Shown here: positions 45,177 to 55,439 of the stretch, piece after piece
Position numbering within the stretch: position 1 is the first letter of the stretch
Layout: each line of letters opens with the position of its first letter
Source: Timema cristinae
Taxonomy: Eukaryota > Arthropoda > Insecta > Phasmatodea > Timematidae
DNA: 64,000 nt
Assembly: GCA_039000515.1 (NCBI GenBank)
Contig: JBCFYV010000100.1
Span: forward strand, 29,872,421 to 29,936,420
Reading direction: 5' to 3'
Program-made: the position numbers and the translations under genes
Notes under the pieces: generated by a model
Seen by the model: only the letters and a program-made list of their open reading frames with translations
Databases searched by the model: none
What the model was told of the DNA's origin: nothing

Positions 45177-45625
45177 GCCTATTGAATCCTTAAAATGTTA
45201 CGAGAAAGTAAAAATACGTTCAAAGATTGTTAAGTACTTCAAATAGAATACTGGGGAAATGTGTGCGTTTAAGTCAATTTTATTCTTAGATATATAATAA
45301 TAATTAAAAAAACATTTGAGAAAGGATTTCTTAGGTTATTTTATTAAAATTCTCTTTTTGAAATCTTTTCTAATATGAGTGTTTACTACATGAAATAATG
45401 CAATGAACCAACAATTCCAATGATAGGTTGGTGGTTCAACTTCTTAACTCAAATGGAAAAAGTATGTCTATTATTTATAGAGGTACAGGATCGATTTACA
45501 GCATAGGTAAAAAAAATGTATAAGCATGTTGGTTCCCTTTTGATAGGGTGTCAATTTATTTTGTAACATGCATATTATGATTTCCATATAATAAATCTAA
45601 GATAAATCATATACATTTTTTGCTT
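45010..45625. other. No gene; (TAA)n at 45136-45173
   Basis: Twelve clean TAA units with no SINE immediately upstream. The rest is AT-rich. Confidence 0.6.
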
Positions 45626-45629
45626 CGTG

Positions 45630-45830
45630 CCTTACGACTTAATCATACTATACGTATTTAATTTCATTAATGGGGTAGGGATGAGTAAGGTAGAATATTA
45701 GAGGAAATTTACCCGTGTCCAAACATATAGATAAACGATTGAAAAATAAATAAATCCCTGGTATTAACAAGTAGGTAGAATGTAACGTTTTCCTCATCAC
45801 CTGGTTCAGTTCTGGCCTTTTCATCTATTC
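45630..45830 (-). repeat. SINE-L remnant
   Basis: GTGCCTTACGACTTAATCAT (reversed tail), AATGGGGTAGGGATGAGTAA and AATATTAGAGGAAATTTACC (body). The B-box is lost. Confidence 0.5.
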
Positions 45831-45834
45831 TTTC

Positions 45835-46960
45835 CCACTCGTTTTATCCTATTACACACACGAAACACATGTGCTGGCGAGCACGAGTTCCCGGCATATG
45901 GCCGACACGACTCGACCACGACCAACCTTCTATCGATCCTGCGATCCTATATTATACACACTCTGCTACTATCCAGTGAATAGAACTCGACCCACTTCCA
46001 CACAAGGGGAGGAGGTTAATCAAGATCGCAACACTTTGCTTACTATTCTTATATTATAATAATCAAATATATAGCTCTCAGGATAAACGTACTATGCAAC
46101 CCACAACACTTTTGCCTTTAATAACGTTACAATGTATATATTACTACGACAAAATTCAACCAACATGAAAGTAACTAATTTTTTTAATACATATTGGTCT
46201 GTTCTTTAATAACACATGTAAAGCATTTTTTATTTATTTATTAATACACTATACAAATTTCATCTCATGGCCGGTCTTACAATTTGAGAGTTACATATGC
46301 TAGTATTATTCTAGATACTACAAGAGGTTAAACGGTACAAATATTGAGACCTAATATTAAAAATTAATTGTTAATAGCCTACTCTTTTGATTATAGTTTT
46401 GTGATCATCTATTTTATAAATTTTGTTCACCCAGCAAATGATTCTTCCACCTTTTTCTGAAAGTATTAGCAGGTTTTAAACCCTTAAAATCGGACGATAT
46501 TACAAACCCTAGCCGCCTGGCAGGTAAATGATTTTTCAAAGTTTTTAGTTCAATGTTCGGGTACTTATAGAGAAGCTCTATTTCGTGTTTTATATTTATG
46601 TATGAAATATATTTTGGTCACTTCTGAGTAGATATAAGAAGGGCATTTAGATTCTATAATTTTATAAAGCCGTGAACTAAAACTCAAAAGACGTCGGTTT
46701 TCCATATTGAGCCGCTTTAATTTGTTTAGGTCATTGCTAACGTGATTATATATATTTTTAGGTTAAAAATAAATGTTAGACGGAAGTATAGGATTATTTG
46801 TATTTTATGTTTTAAGATTTTATTCATGGATACATTGCCTGAAATAACGTCACTACGGGATAGGTAATCTCTCACGTTCGTTGATGTGAAAAAAACTAGA
46901 TATAAGTTTTATATATATATTATATAATTAGATATAAGTTTATATATATAATAATAAGTC
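45835..46960. other. No gene recognised
   Basis: A 62-codon frame at 45871-46059 is Arg/Thr-rich with no motif. AT-rich elsewhere, with TATA-type direct repeats at 46895-46955. Confidence 0.4.
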
Positions 46961-46964
46961 TATT

Positions 46965-47960
46965 ATATTGGATGAACTGACATACACCATAACGAACACT
47001 TTACTTCCATCATAAACCACCATAATGACATTTGGTAAACATGCATCAACACCATACTCTCTAAGAACATTCCACGACATAATCCTATTCAGCCAATCTT
47101 ACACTTTCTCCATATCAATGAATGTACAATAAATTTTCTTCCTTACTAACCCACATATCTTAATAATTTATTGCAATAAAACCACATTACATATCCCAAA
47201 TCTTGTCAGCAGTTTTTTCGTGCAACCTCTTAATTAAAACTCTTCCAGAAACTTTTCCTGGAATACTCAACCAATAATTTTCCCATAATTTTTATATTAA
47301 CTCTTACTGTCTTTACCTTTGTACGAGGGAACAGTGACGGCATTCTTTTAGTCATTAGGAACATTCGAAATCCCAGCACACACATTGAACAGTTCACACA
47401 ATCTGGCAAGTATTATCATGCTCCCACACTTAAGCATTTAACTTGTGATCCCATCCATGCCCCCAGCTTTGCCATTCTTTAAAACTTAAATAACTAACAC
47501 CTTAGCTTCGTCCATTATTTCCCTCGTCATAATATTTTCCTTATTTTATACTACTTTCTCTACGTTTTCACAAAACAATTGCTTAAAATCATCCCTCCAT
47601 TGCTCTCTTATACTGTTTCATCCCAGATCATCTCACCACGTTCATTCTGAATGGTGAAGGTATTTTCTTGCACTCCTTATTTCGTTTTCTTTAACCCCTT
47701 TCAGAGCCGCTTCTTATTTCCTTCAGAATCATTCTGTATTCTTTCTTCTTCTTTTAATCTCATTTACTCTTTACTCTCCCTTAATACTTTCTTTCTTTCT
47801 TCATATTTTTCTCTTTGTATACTTTCCACATATTCTTATGTCCTGTTTCACTCTTCACACCAATAATTATTTTGTTTGTTTCTTTCTTTTCTCTGTGATT
47901 ATTGAGATGATAACGCTTAGGAAACGTATACACTGTAATTATATACGTCCTAATACTGCT
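46965..47960 (-). pseudogene. LINE reverse transcriptase fragment, heavily decayed
   Basis: On minus, the pre-RT region near 47760 (SEGNKKRL then KGVKENE, like ENKKLFWKEV of LINE ORF2) is followed by QNERGEMIWDETV. RT block motifs come next: GGMDGIT at about 47460, ARLCELFNV, VPSYKGKDSKS, an altered KNYRGI region, KVSGRVLIKRLHEKTADKIW near 47220, CGFIA, IMSWNVLREYGVDACLPNVI and VVYDGSKVFV at about 47000. The catalytic YxDD block is not present because the match ends at 46965. Many frameshifts and stops, so only a cross-frame reading shows it. Same broad LINE group as the 37 and 44 kb pieces. Confidence 0.85.
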
Positions 47961-47969
47961 CAAGTTGGC

Positions 47970-48395
47970 ACCAGCTGATAAAAAAAACAGCTGAAAAGGT
48001 TTACTATACAGCTAGGCCTATGAAAAACTATGTCTTATTTGGTAGTTATTTGAAATGTTAGATAAAGTTATTCACAATGTGATATGACAAGGATGTGCAT
48101 TTAAAAAATTACTATTCTTTATTTATTATGTGGTATTTAAAGTGCATTTTCTAAAATGACTATATTGTCACACGACTTATAAACTAACTTAAATATAGAA
48201 CATACAGTACACCCAACCTCCAGCCAATATTTCATTAATTTGAAAGGAAACACCAACATTTTAACAATAACAACTTTTTCGGCCATGAAGGGAATGAAAC
48301 CCGCGACCCCTATCTTAATAGCCAGACACGTTAGAGATTGAACTAAGGTGTCAGATATAATTTAACTAAGGTTATTAAAATACTAATTTATGGTT
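47970..48395. other. No feature seen
   Basis: AT-rich. ATGAAACCCGCGACCCCTAT near 48295 is a faint tRNA-like trace. Confidence 0.4.
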
Positions 48396-48399
48396 TAGA

Positions 48400-48545
48400 G
48401 ATAAGGAAGTTAGCTTAAAGCTGGCATATCCACATTAGCGTTAGCAGAAAGTGGTGTAAAAATATTTTCATCCAGGTATAGTTTGAACCTTTACCTCTCA
48501 ATCACTAGAAACCAATCCATTGTGAAACTGACAACTTAGATCATG
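48400..48545 (-). repeat. SINE-L remnant
   Basis: GGCATATCCACATTAGCGTT (body), CATCCAGGTATAGTTTGAAC (reversed B-box region), TTACCTCTCAATCACTAG. Confidence 0.5.
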
Positions 48546-48549
48546 TGAA

Positions 48550-49170
48550 CAACGATAAGATCGTAAGATGCGTTAATACACATAGTATTTTATACTAAAA
48601 TTTCTGATCAAATTTGTTCATTTTATTGAAGGTTTCACAATATTAAATATATTCAAATTTGTATTTTAATTCTTGGAAACAACCATAAAATATTTACCTC
48701 TGTATATATCTCATAACGTTGGAGAGAAAGGGGGTTGGTATGAATTAGGGTAGTAAGCTAACTAGGAATTAACCAGAATTTGTTTAATATACTTTTTATT
48801 TGTTCGTTTAATTTAAGGTAAAATTACTGAGGAAGTTAATTTGGTCAAAATTCTCCTAAAGTGGCAGGAAGAGAATATTAGAAAATTACAGTAAAAATTA
48901 TATTAAGAATAAAATACTCTTGCGTCTGCAACGAGGGTGCTTCCAACGTTTAGAAATTCCGCGATATTAATTTAAGACATTGTTTAGTATTTTAAATATA
49001 GTTTTCAGCCAAATGTAGGTGATGTGTGAGAGGAGTGTTAGAGTAGTGTGGTTATGGGGGGGGGGGGGCGACGGCCGCCATGACACTATCGTAAGTGTAG
49101 TTCCGCTTTCAAAGAGGGATGGAAAACCACGCACCGTACATATACGATACTATGGAGGTGTGGAGGACTC
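48550..49170. other. No gene recognised; G13 at 49056
   Basis: AT-rich to 49015. A 77-codon frame at 49019-49252 crosses the G13 tract and enters R2, with no motif. Confidence 0.4.
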
Positions 49171-49174
49171 TTAT

Positions 49175-49540
49175 CCACAAGTTTATAACCAGGCAAAAAG
49201 TTTACATTTTGATTTTAAAGATTTTAGCGACGTTTCAAACGAACATTTTTAATCATAAGACTAAATAAAAAGGTTAGAAACATGGATCTAGCCTTACTCT
49301 ATAAAGTAAAGTATTTTTTTGATAAGGTCACAACACACAATTTTAAGATAATATGGGATTGTTTTATGGGGTTTTATGTAAGCTGTAACACATTAAAAAA
49401 AAGACTTTTAACAAGTCAGAACTTTCACCTATATTTTGGTGAAAACAATATTAAATAATATCAAACCACTTCATAAATAATCTAGGATCTCTTAACGTCA
49501 GCAACGCTTCTCAGTGCTTCCCATGTAATACCTTTAAGTC
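49175..49540 (+). repeat. R2 dispersed repeat, copy 2
   Basis: Same segment order as 29975-30365: AAAAAGGTTAGAAACATGGA, ATGGGATTGTTTTATGGGGT, GTAAGCTGTAACACATT, CAAGTCAGAACTTTCACCTA, CTTCTCAGTGCTTCCCATGT. No terminal repeats visible. Confidence 0.8.
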
Positions 49541-49544
49541 ACAT

Positions 49545-49850
49545 TGCTGGGATTAAAACCCCAAACTAGCCCATAAGTGACGACCAAGTTCAATGAGAGT
49601 CAAAGGGCCAGTTTCATAGTCAAACTTAGCACACCTCTAGTGTGGCGTTATACTAAATACAGGAAGACACCTACCTAGACCAGAATGCAATGGGCCAGGT
49701 TCATGTACAAAACTGAGCCATTCCATTCGAGTTTAGGTAGGTGTCATCCTGTATTTAGTATAACGCCGCTATTGAGGTGTGCTAAGTCTGATTATGAAAC
49801 TAGCCCTAACGCTTTAGAGTTTAGACCACTTGGCCGCCACTGAGAGTGTT
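49545..49850 (-). repeat. tRNA-like SINE head split by a MITE
   Basis: 49545-49604 (GGGATTAAAACCCC, GCCCATAAGTGACGACCAAG) and 49807-49850 (CTTTAGAGTTTAGACCACTT, GGCCGCCACTGAG) are the two halves of a tRNA-Leu/Ser-like sequence on minus (AGTGGCGGCCAAGTGGTCTA at its start). The MITE sits between its D-arm and variable arm. Confidence 0.6.
49605..49806. mobile_element. Foldback MITE, 202 bp, arms about 72 bp
   Basis: GGGCCAGTTTCATAGTCAAA, CTTAGCACACCTCTAGTGTG, GCGTTATACTAAATACAGGA and AGACACCTACCT on the left are mirrored by AGGTAGGTGTCATCCTGTAT, TTAGTATAACGCCGCTATTG, AGGTGTGCTAAGTCTGATTA and TGAAACTAGCCC on the right, about 90% identical. The 60 bp loop has no coding content. Superfamily not determined. 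Confidence 0.93.
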
Positions 49851-50009
49851 AGATGAAACTTCTTGTAGACGGAACATGTGTCAAAATCTGTGGCTGGACA
49901 CTGAAAAAATGTGAGATGCCAACGTAAGTGGTGCCCCTAACGTCTGGCTGCAAGTTTTACTGAGGAAGAGGTTACGTCATCGATGTGGCAAGTTTTAGAG
50001 ATTGATTTT

Positions 50010-50268
50010 AATTTTTTTATTTAGCACCACGTCTTACTACCCATTCGGGTTATACGCTTATGTACTAATTACGCTAACATATTAGGAATTGGGAAGGTTG
50101 AATTTAGAGGAAGTGAAACTGAATTTGCGTGGAGGGAGAGTGGAAAACCATTTAGGGAAAACCACCCCTAGTTCACCCGACCAAGATTATAACCTCGATC
50201 TTCCCGTCCTCAGCAGTTTAACTTAACAAGAAACTAGCGCGTTAGCTAACTACGCCACCGAGATGGGG
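50010..50268 (-). repeat. SINE-A, full length, 8 bp flanking match
   Basis: Tail complement GCACCACGTCTTACTACCCA, full body, B-box damaged (AAGATTATAACCTCGATC), head TTAGCTAACTACGCCACCGA. TTTAGAGA occurs on both sides, a weak duplication. Confidence 0.88.
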
Positions 50269-50476
50269 TTTAGAGAGAGTAAAATAAAATGTATTGAAAA
50301 AAAAAGTCCCAAAGACTGTTTGATCTTTTTATTTATTAAAGTAATGGTGTTATTTTGAGTGTTTATAAACTCTAAGAGAAGAGTTTTAACATTCACAAAG
50401 CACCCTTGTTTCAATATTAAGAACAGACTATATGGTTTCAAGTACAAAATAGCAGCTGACCAACTATAAGGCCGGA

Positions 50477-51317
50477 GCCACATTCGACCGAAGATACGTC
50501 GTATATTTTCGGCGACGGATTTTCCTCCGTTGTTTGAATCAGATACACTACAGTGGCGTATCTTATGCCCACAGTAGATTGGCCAGCATTCAAGTCAGTC
50601 ACTTCTCTGACATTGCGCTGAGCATCCGTCGGTGTGGCGCCTCCCACTTGAAAATACGTAGTTGCACGTGACCTATTCTCCGACCAACGGATTATCTGCC
50701 GGCAGAAACCAAACAGACGCTCATGTCGGCGTATTGACGCAGGACGCTCGACGGACTGCTGGATCTTCTCAAGGCCGTAGTCGGGGGAGTTTCGGGGGTT
50801 AAAAACCCCCCTCTGAAATGTTATGAACAAAATATATATTTGGTTTCTTTATGGTTCAAACAATATAAAAATTAAGATAAAAGTACAAATTAGGGAGCTG
50901 TGTTGCCATAAAAAAGAAATTCAGAGAGCTTCTGGAGGTGTTTATTATTTAGAATTTTTCCTAACCTTCGGAAGTTATGGTGTTATGTTGCAAAAAAGAT
51001 AGCTTTTAGAGGTGTTTAATATTTATAATTTTTCCTAGCCTCTGGTAGTTAGGGGGTTGTGTTATCATAAAAAGCAAGTCAGATAACTTCTAGAACTGTT
51101 TATCATTTAGACTTTTTGTTTAGCTTCCCGCCATTGGGGAGTGTTCCCACCAAAACCCACTGAAATTATTGGCTGGCTACGGCCTTGGATATACCGTCCA
51201 TGTGGCACAATATATTTGTTTATATTTAAAGAAAGAAATGTATCATAGTTCCATCGCCGATAATAGACGGTGTATCTACAGTACAAGTATGGCGCCGGTC
51301 TAACAAAGGAATGTGGT
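50477..51317. mobile_element. DNA element with inverted ends, disrupted by an inner element
   Basis: Near the left end AGATACGTCGTATATTTTCG + GCGACGG (50492-50518) is the inverse of CCATCGCCGATAATAGACGG + TGTATCT (51251-51277), 22 of 27 matching. GCCACATTC at 50477 is mirrored by GAATGTGG at 51309-51316. The left interior (50520-50770) is GC-richer than its surroundings and is open for 130 codons on minus without a recognised domain. Likely a non-autonomous transposon. Superfamily unknown. Confidence 0.55.
50770..51188. mobile_element. Inner element with short inverted ends and internal about 80 bp tandem repeat
   Basis: CAAGGCCGTAGTC at 50770 and GGCTACGGCCTTGG at 51175-51188 are inverted ends. 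Inside the left end is CGGGGGTTAAAAACCCCC, a strong hairpin. 50890-51135 holds three diverged units (AGGGAGCTGTGTTGCCATAA, TTATGGTGTTATGTTGCAAA, TTAGGGGGTTGTGTTATCAT). Ends of the GGCCGTAGCC type with an adjacent CCCCC stretch recur in arthropod repeats as far as I recall. Class not settled. Confidence 0.65.
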
Positions 51318-51339
51318 TGAAAATACTAGCGAGAAGTTT

Positions 51340-51995
51340 AAATACTAGCACCGGAACAAAGTTGTTTTATACAGATACAATTTAAATCCTATTAATGTTT
51401 GTATTTAAGGGGAGATAGAAATGAATTAGTGCCAAAATAAGTTTTTTGGCAGTGTTAATGATACAAATAATTTTCTGGGAGAACTGGGTATCAAACTCTG
51501 ACCACCAGACTATGGAGGTGGTATTTATATTTATAAAATTAAACTAAATATATTTATTGAAGCAATATTTTATTTATTTTGGCATTTTTTTAATAAAAAC
51601 CAGTTATTAAATAAGACCTGATTCCAAACCATTTTAGAATCTTATAATCTACTTCATTTATAATCAAAGTTGTGTCTGAGCTACGATATTATGAATTTCT
51701 TATATAGCTATTTGATTTAAAACAGCTATTTAGCCACCTCGGGGGTAAAAAGGTTAAAGGCACCATTCTCATATATTTTGAATTTTATTAGATTATATTT
51801 TGGTTAGTTTTTCCAATTGTGATTTATCACTGTGATTTTCCTGTTCTTTGTTTACGCTAATGTGGGTGCATTCTATCTGAGATATAACTAAATTCATACT
51901 CCGTAGATTAAGTCATTATTAACATTTATATTGAACGTATGTATATATTATAAAGTAGGATTCTGGAAGGAAGAAATTTTCAGAAAATTTAAACA
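51340..51995. other. No gene recognised; very old SINE traces
   Basis: 51480-51510 (GGGTATCAAACTCTGACCAC) and 51800-51910 (TTACGCTAATGTGGGTGCAT) resemble SINE pieces but cannot be joined. The rest is AT-rich. Confidence 0.35.
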
Positions 51996-51999
51996 TTTT

Positions 52000-52190
52000 C
52001 TTTTAGCGACTAACAATGATAGAATTAATTTTACTGTGATATTAATAACCTACTATTTTAAATCAATTCATATCAACCAAGAACGACGATTATATATCAC
52101 ATGACTTGACGTATTAATACATGAAAGTAGCACTATTATATACTCTAGCTGTCAGACTAAGTCTTTCTATGAATATTGGACTGTACTAAC
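52000..52190 (-). repeat. R1 dispersed repeat
   Basis: Plus reading: ACTGTGATATTAATAACCTA, TATCACATGACTTGACGTAT, TAATACATGAAAGTAGCACT, CTAGCTGTCAGACTAAGTCT, TTCTATGAATATTGGACTGT. Confidence 0.7.
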
Positions 52191-52199
52191 TATCAAAAA

Positions 52200-52800
52200 T
52201 AAACATTTAAAGTATTTAACAAGTTTCTCCAGAACACATGATTTCACCACATGTCTTACAAACTAACTTAATTCAAAACCCTATGCTATAGAGATCGAAT
52301 CTTATTTCCTCCGTATTTTATGCCCGAAAGAGCTATTGATGGATTATATTGGCTTAATTCTAGAACAAATAAACAAACACTTTGATCAGATCCAAGGTCG
52401 TTAACCTATCATCTTTCCAAAGGCTACCGATTTTACAGTAATTCATTTTCTGCCTTTTTCAATCAAACCGAGATTTTCTTTTATTAATATACAAGCGTGG
52501 GCACCACTTTCCACTGAGCCAGAGGGCCGGGTGACCGCCAATTCTTGTGGATAGCGCATGGTAAACTGCCAATACTTATGAATATTCTTTTAATTGCCAT
52601 TAATAATTATTGATTTTAGCCCAATACTCTAGAAAAGTACATGTTAAACTGGAAATAATGGCGGATAGCTTTTGAATAGCTACACATATTTGCGCTATGG
52701 ACAAATCTTGAGATACGACTTAATGAATACCAATAAAATGAAATCTAAGTCGAGGGTATTGGGAGGTAATGATCGATATTCTTCAAAAGAGAGCAATTAC
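52200..52800. other. No feature seen
   Basis: AT-rich to mixed. CAGAGGGCCGGGTGACCGCC at 52521 is GC-rich but has no assigned meaning. Confidence 0.4.
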
Positions 52801-52804
52801 CTCT

Positions 52805-55436
52805 TTGTCCAGTGGGAGCTAATTAAAGTGTGAACGGTGTTCTTCTTTGTCCAGTGGTAGATATTTTAAATGTGAACTGTGTTCTTCTTTGTTCAGTGGT
52901 AGATATTTTAAATGTGAACTGTGTTCTTCTTTGTTTAGTGGTAGATATTTTCAATGTGAACTGTGTTCTTCTTTGTCCAGTGGTAGATATTTTAAATGTG
53001 AACTGTGTTCTTCTTTGTCCCGTGGTAGATATTTTAAATGTGATCTGTGTTCTTCTTTGTTCAGTGGTAGATATTTTAAATGTGAACTGTGTTCATCTTT
53101 GTTCAGTGGTAGATATTTTCAATCTGAACTGTGTTCTTCTTTGTCCAGTGGTAGATATTTTAAATGTGAACTGTGTTCTTCTTTGTTCAGTGGTAGATAT
53201 TTTCAATCTAAACTGTGTTCTTATTTGTCCAGTGGTAGATATTTAAATGTGAACTGTGTTCTTCTTTGTCCAGTGGTAGATATTTTAAATGTGAACTGTG
53301 TTCTTCTTGTCCAGTGTAGATATGTTAAATGTGAACTGTGTTCTTCTTTGTTAGTGTAGATATTTTCAAATTGAACTGTGTTCTTCTTTGTCCAGTGGTA
53401 GATATTTTAAATGTGAACTGTGTTCTTCTTTGTCAGTGTAGATATTTCAATCTGAACTGTGTTCATCTTTGTCCAGTGGTAGATATTTTAAATTGAACTG
53501 TGTTCTTCTTTTCCAGTGTAGATATTTTAAATGTGAACTGTGTTCTTCTTTGTCATGGTAGATATTTTAAATGTGAACTGTGTTCATCTTTGTTCAGTGG
53601 TAGATATTTTAAATGTGAACTGTGTTCTTCTTTGTGTTATGGTAGATTTTCAATCTGAACTGTGTTCTTCTTTGTCCATGGTAGATATTTTAAATGTGAA
53701 CTGTGTTCTTCTTTGTTCAGTGGTAGATATTTTCAATCTGAACTGTGTTCATCTTTGTCCAGTGGTAGATAATTTCAAATGTGAACTGTGTTCTTCTTTG
53801 TCCAGTGGTAGATATTTTAAATGTGAACTTTTGGTCTTCTTTGTTCAGTGGTAGATATTTTAAATGTGACTGGTTTCTCTTTGTCCAGTGGTAGATAATT
53901 TTCAAATCTGAACTGTGTTCTTCTTTGTTCAGTGGTAGATATTTTCAATCTGAACTGTGTTCTTCTTTGTCCAGTGGTAGATATTTTAAATGTGAACTGT
54001 GTTCTTCTTTGTTCAGTGGTAGATATTTTCAATGTGAACTGTGTTCTCTTTGTCAGTGGTAGATATTTTAATGTGAACTGTGTTCTTCTTTGTCCAGTGT
54101 AGATATTTTAAATGTGAACTGTGTTCTTCTTTGTCCAGTGGTAGATATTTTAAATGTGAACTGTGTTCTTCTTTGTTCAGTGGTAGATATTTTAAATGTG
54201 AACTGTGTTTCTTTTGTTCAGTGGTAGATATTTTAATTGAACTGTGTTCTTCTTTGTCCAGTGGTAGATATTTTAAATGTGAACTGTGTTCTTCTTTGTT
54301 CAGTGGTAGATATTTTCAATCTGAACTGTGTTCTCTTTGTCCAGTGGTAGATATTTAAATGTGAACTGTGTTCTTCTTTGTCCAGTGGTAGATATTTTAA
54401 ATGTGAACTTGTTCTTTGTCCAGGGTAATATTAAATTGACTTGTTCTTCTTTTCAGTGGTAGATATTTTAAATGTGGACTGTGTTTCTTCTTTGTTCAGT
54501 GGTAGATATTTTCAATCTGAACTGTGTTCTTCTTTGTTCAGTGGTAGATATTTTCAATCTGAACTGTGTTCTTCTTTGTTCAGTGGTAGATATTTTAAAT
54601 GTGAACTGTGTTCTTCTTTGTTCAGTGGTAGATATTTTAAATGTGAACTGTGTTCTTCTTTGTTCAGTGGTAGATATTTTAAATGTGAACTGTGTTCTTC
54701 TTTGTCCAGTGGTAGATATTTTCAATCTGAACTGTGTTCTTCTTTGTCCAGTGGTAGATATTTTCAATCTGAACTGTGTTCTTCTTTGTCCAGTGGTAGA
54801 TATTTTAAATGTGAACTGTGTTCTTCTTTGATCAGTGGTAGATATTTTCAATCTGAACTGTGTTCATCTTTGTCCAGTGGTAGATATTTTAAATGTGAAC
54901 TGTGTTCTTCTTTGTCCAGTGTTAGATATTTTAAATGTGAACTGTGTTCTTCTTTGTCCCATGGTAGATATTTTAAATGTGAACTGTGTTCTTCTTTGTT
55001 CAGTGGTAGATATTTTAAATGTGAACTGTGTTCTTCTTTGTTTAGTGGTAGATATTTTCAATCTGAACTGTGTTCTTCTTTGTCCAGTGGTAGATATTTT
55101 AAATGTGAACTGTGTTCTTCTTTGTTCAGTGGTAGATATTTTCAATCTGAACTGTGTTCATCTTTGTCCAGTGGTAGATATTTTAAATGTGAACTGTGTT
55201 CTTCTTTGTCCAGTGGTAGATATTTTCAATCTGAACTGTGTTCTTCTTTGTCCAGTGGTAGATATTTTAAATGTGAACTGTGTTCTTCTTTGTCCCATGG
55301 TAGATATTTTAAATGTGAACTGTGTTCTTCTTTGTTCAGTGGTAGATATTTTAAATGTGAACTGTGTTCTTCTTTGTCCAGTGGTAGATATTTTAAATGT
55401 GAACTGTGTTCTTCTTTGTCCAATGCGTATGGATAG
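52805..55436. repeat. Minisatellite, 42 bp unit, about 60 copies, with higher-order order
   Basis: Unit TTCTTCTTTGTCCAGTGGTA + GATATTTTAAATGTGAACTG + TG. Two main variants alternate: TTTTAAATGTGAAC and TTTTCAATCTGAAC. The Gly-codon context also varies (TTCAGTGG, TCCAGTGG, TCCCATGG, TTTAGTGG). Because 42 is a multiple of 3 and the unit lacks stops in several frames, it gives open frames up to 331 codons on plus (SSLFSGRYFKCELC repeated) and 127 on minus. Frequent 1-2 base indels, concentrated at 53280-54470, break every frame, and none has an independent start or flank. I read it as non-coding satellite DNA. Confidence 0.95.
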
Positions 55437-55439
55437 CTA

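Noticed and set aside
50438..50830. 130-codon minus-strand open frame
   Set aside because: It lies across the left half of a non-autonomous DNA element and into the inner element's hairpin. No domain recognised.
54441..55436. A 331-codon open frame with repeated Cys pairs resembling a zinc-finger or cysteine-rich repeat protein
   Set aside because: It is one frame of the 42 bp minisatellite. Several other frames on both strands are equally open, frame-breaking indels occur throughout the array, and the start is inside the repeat.
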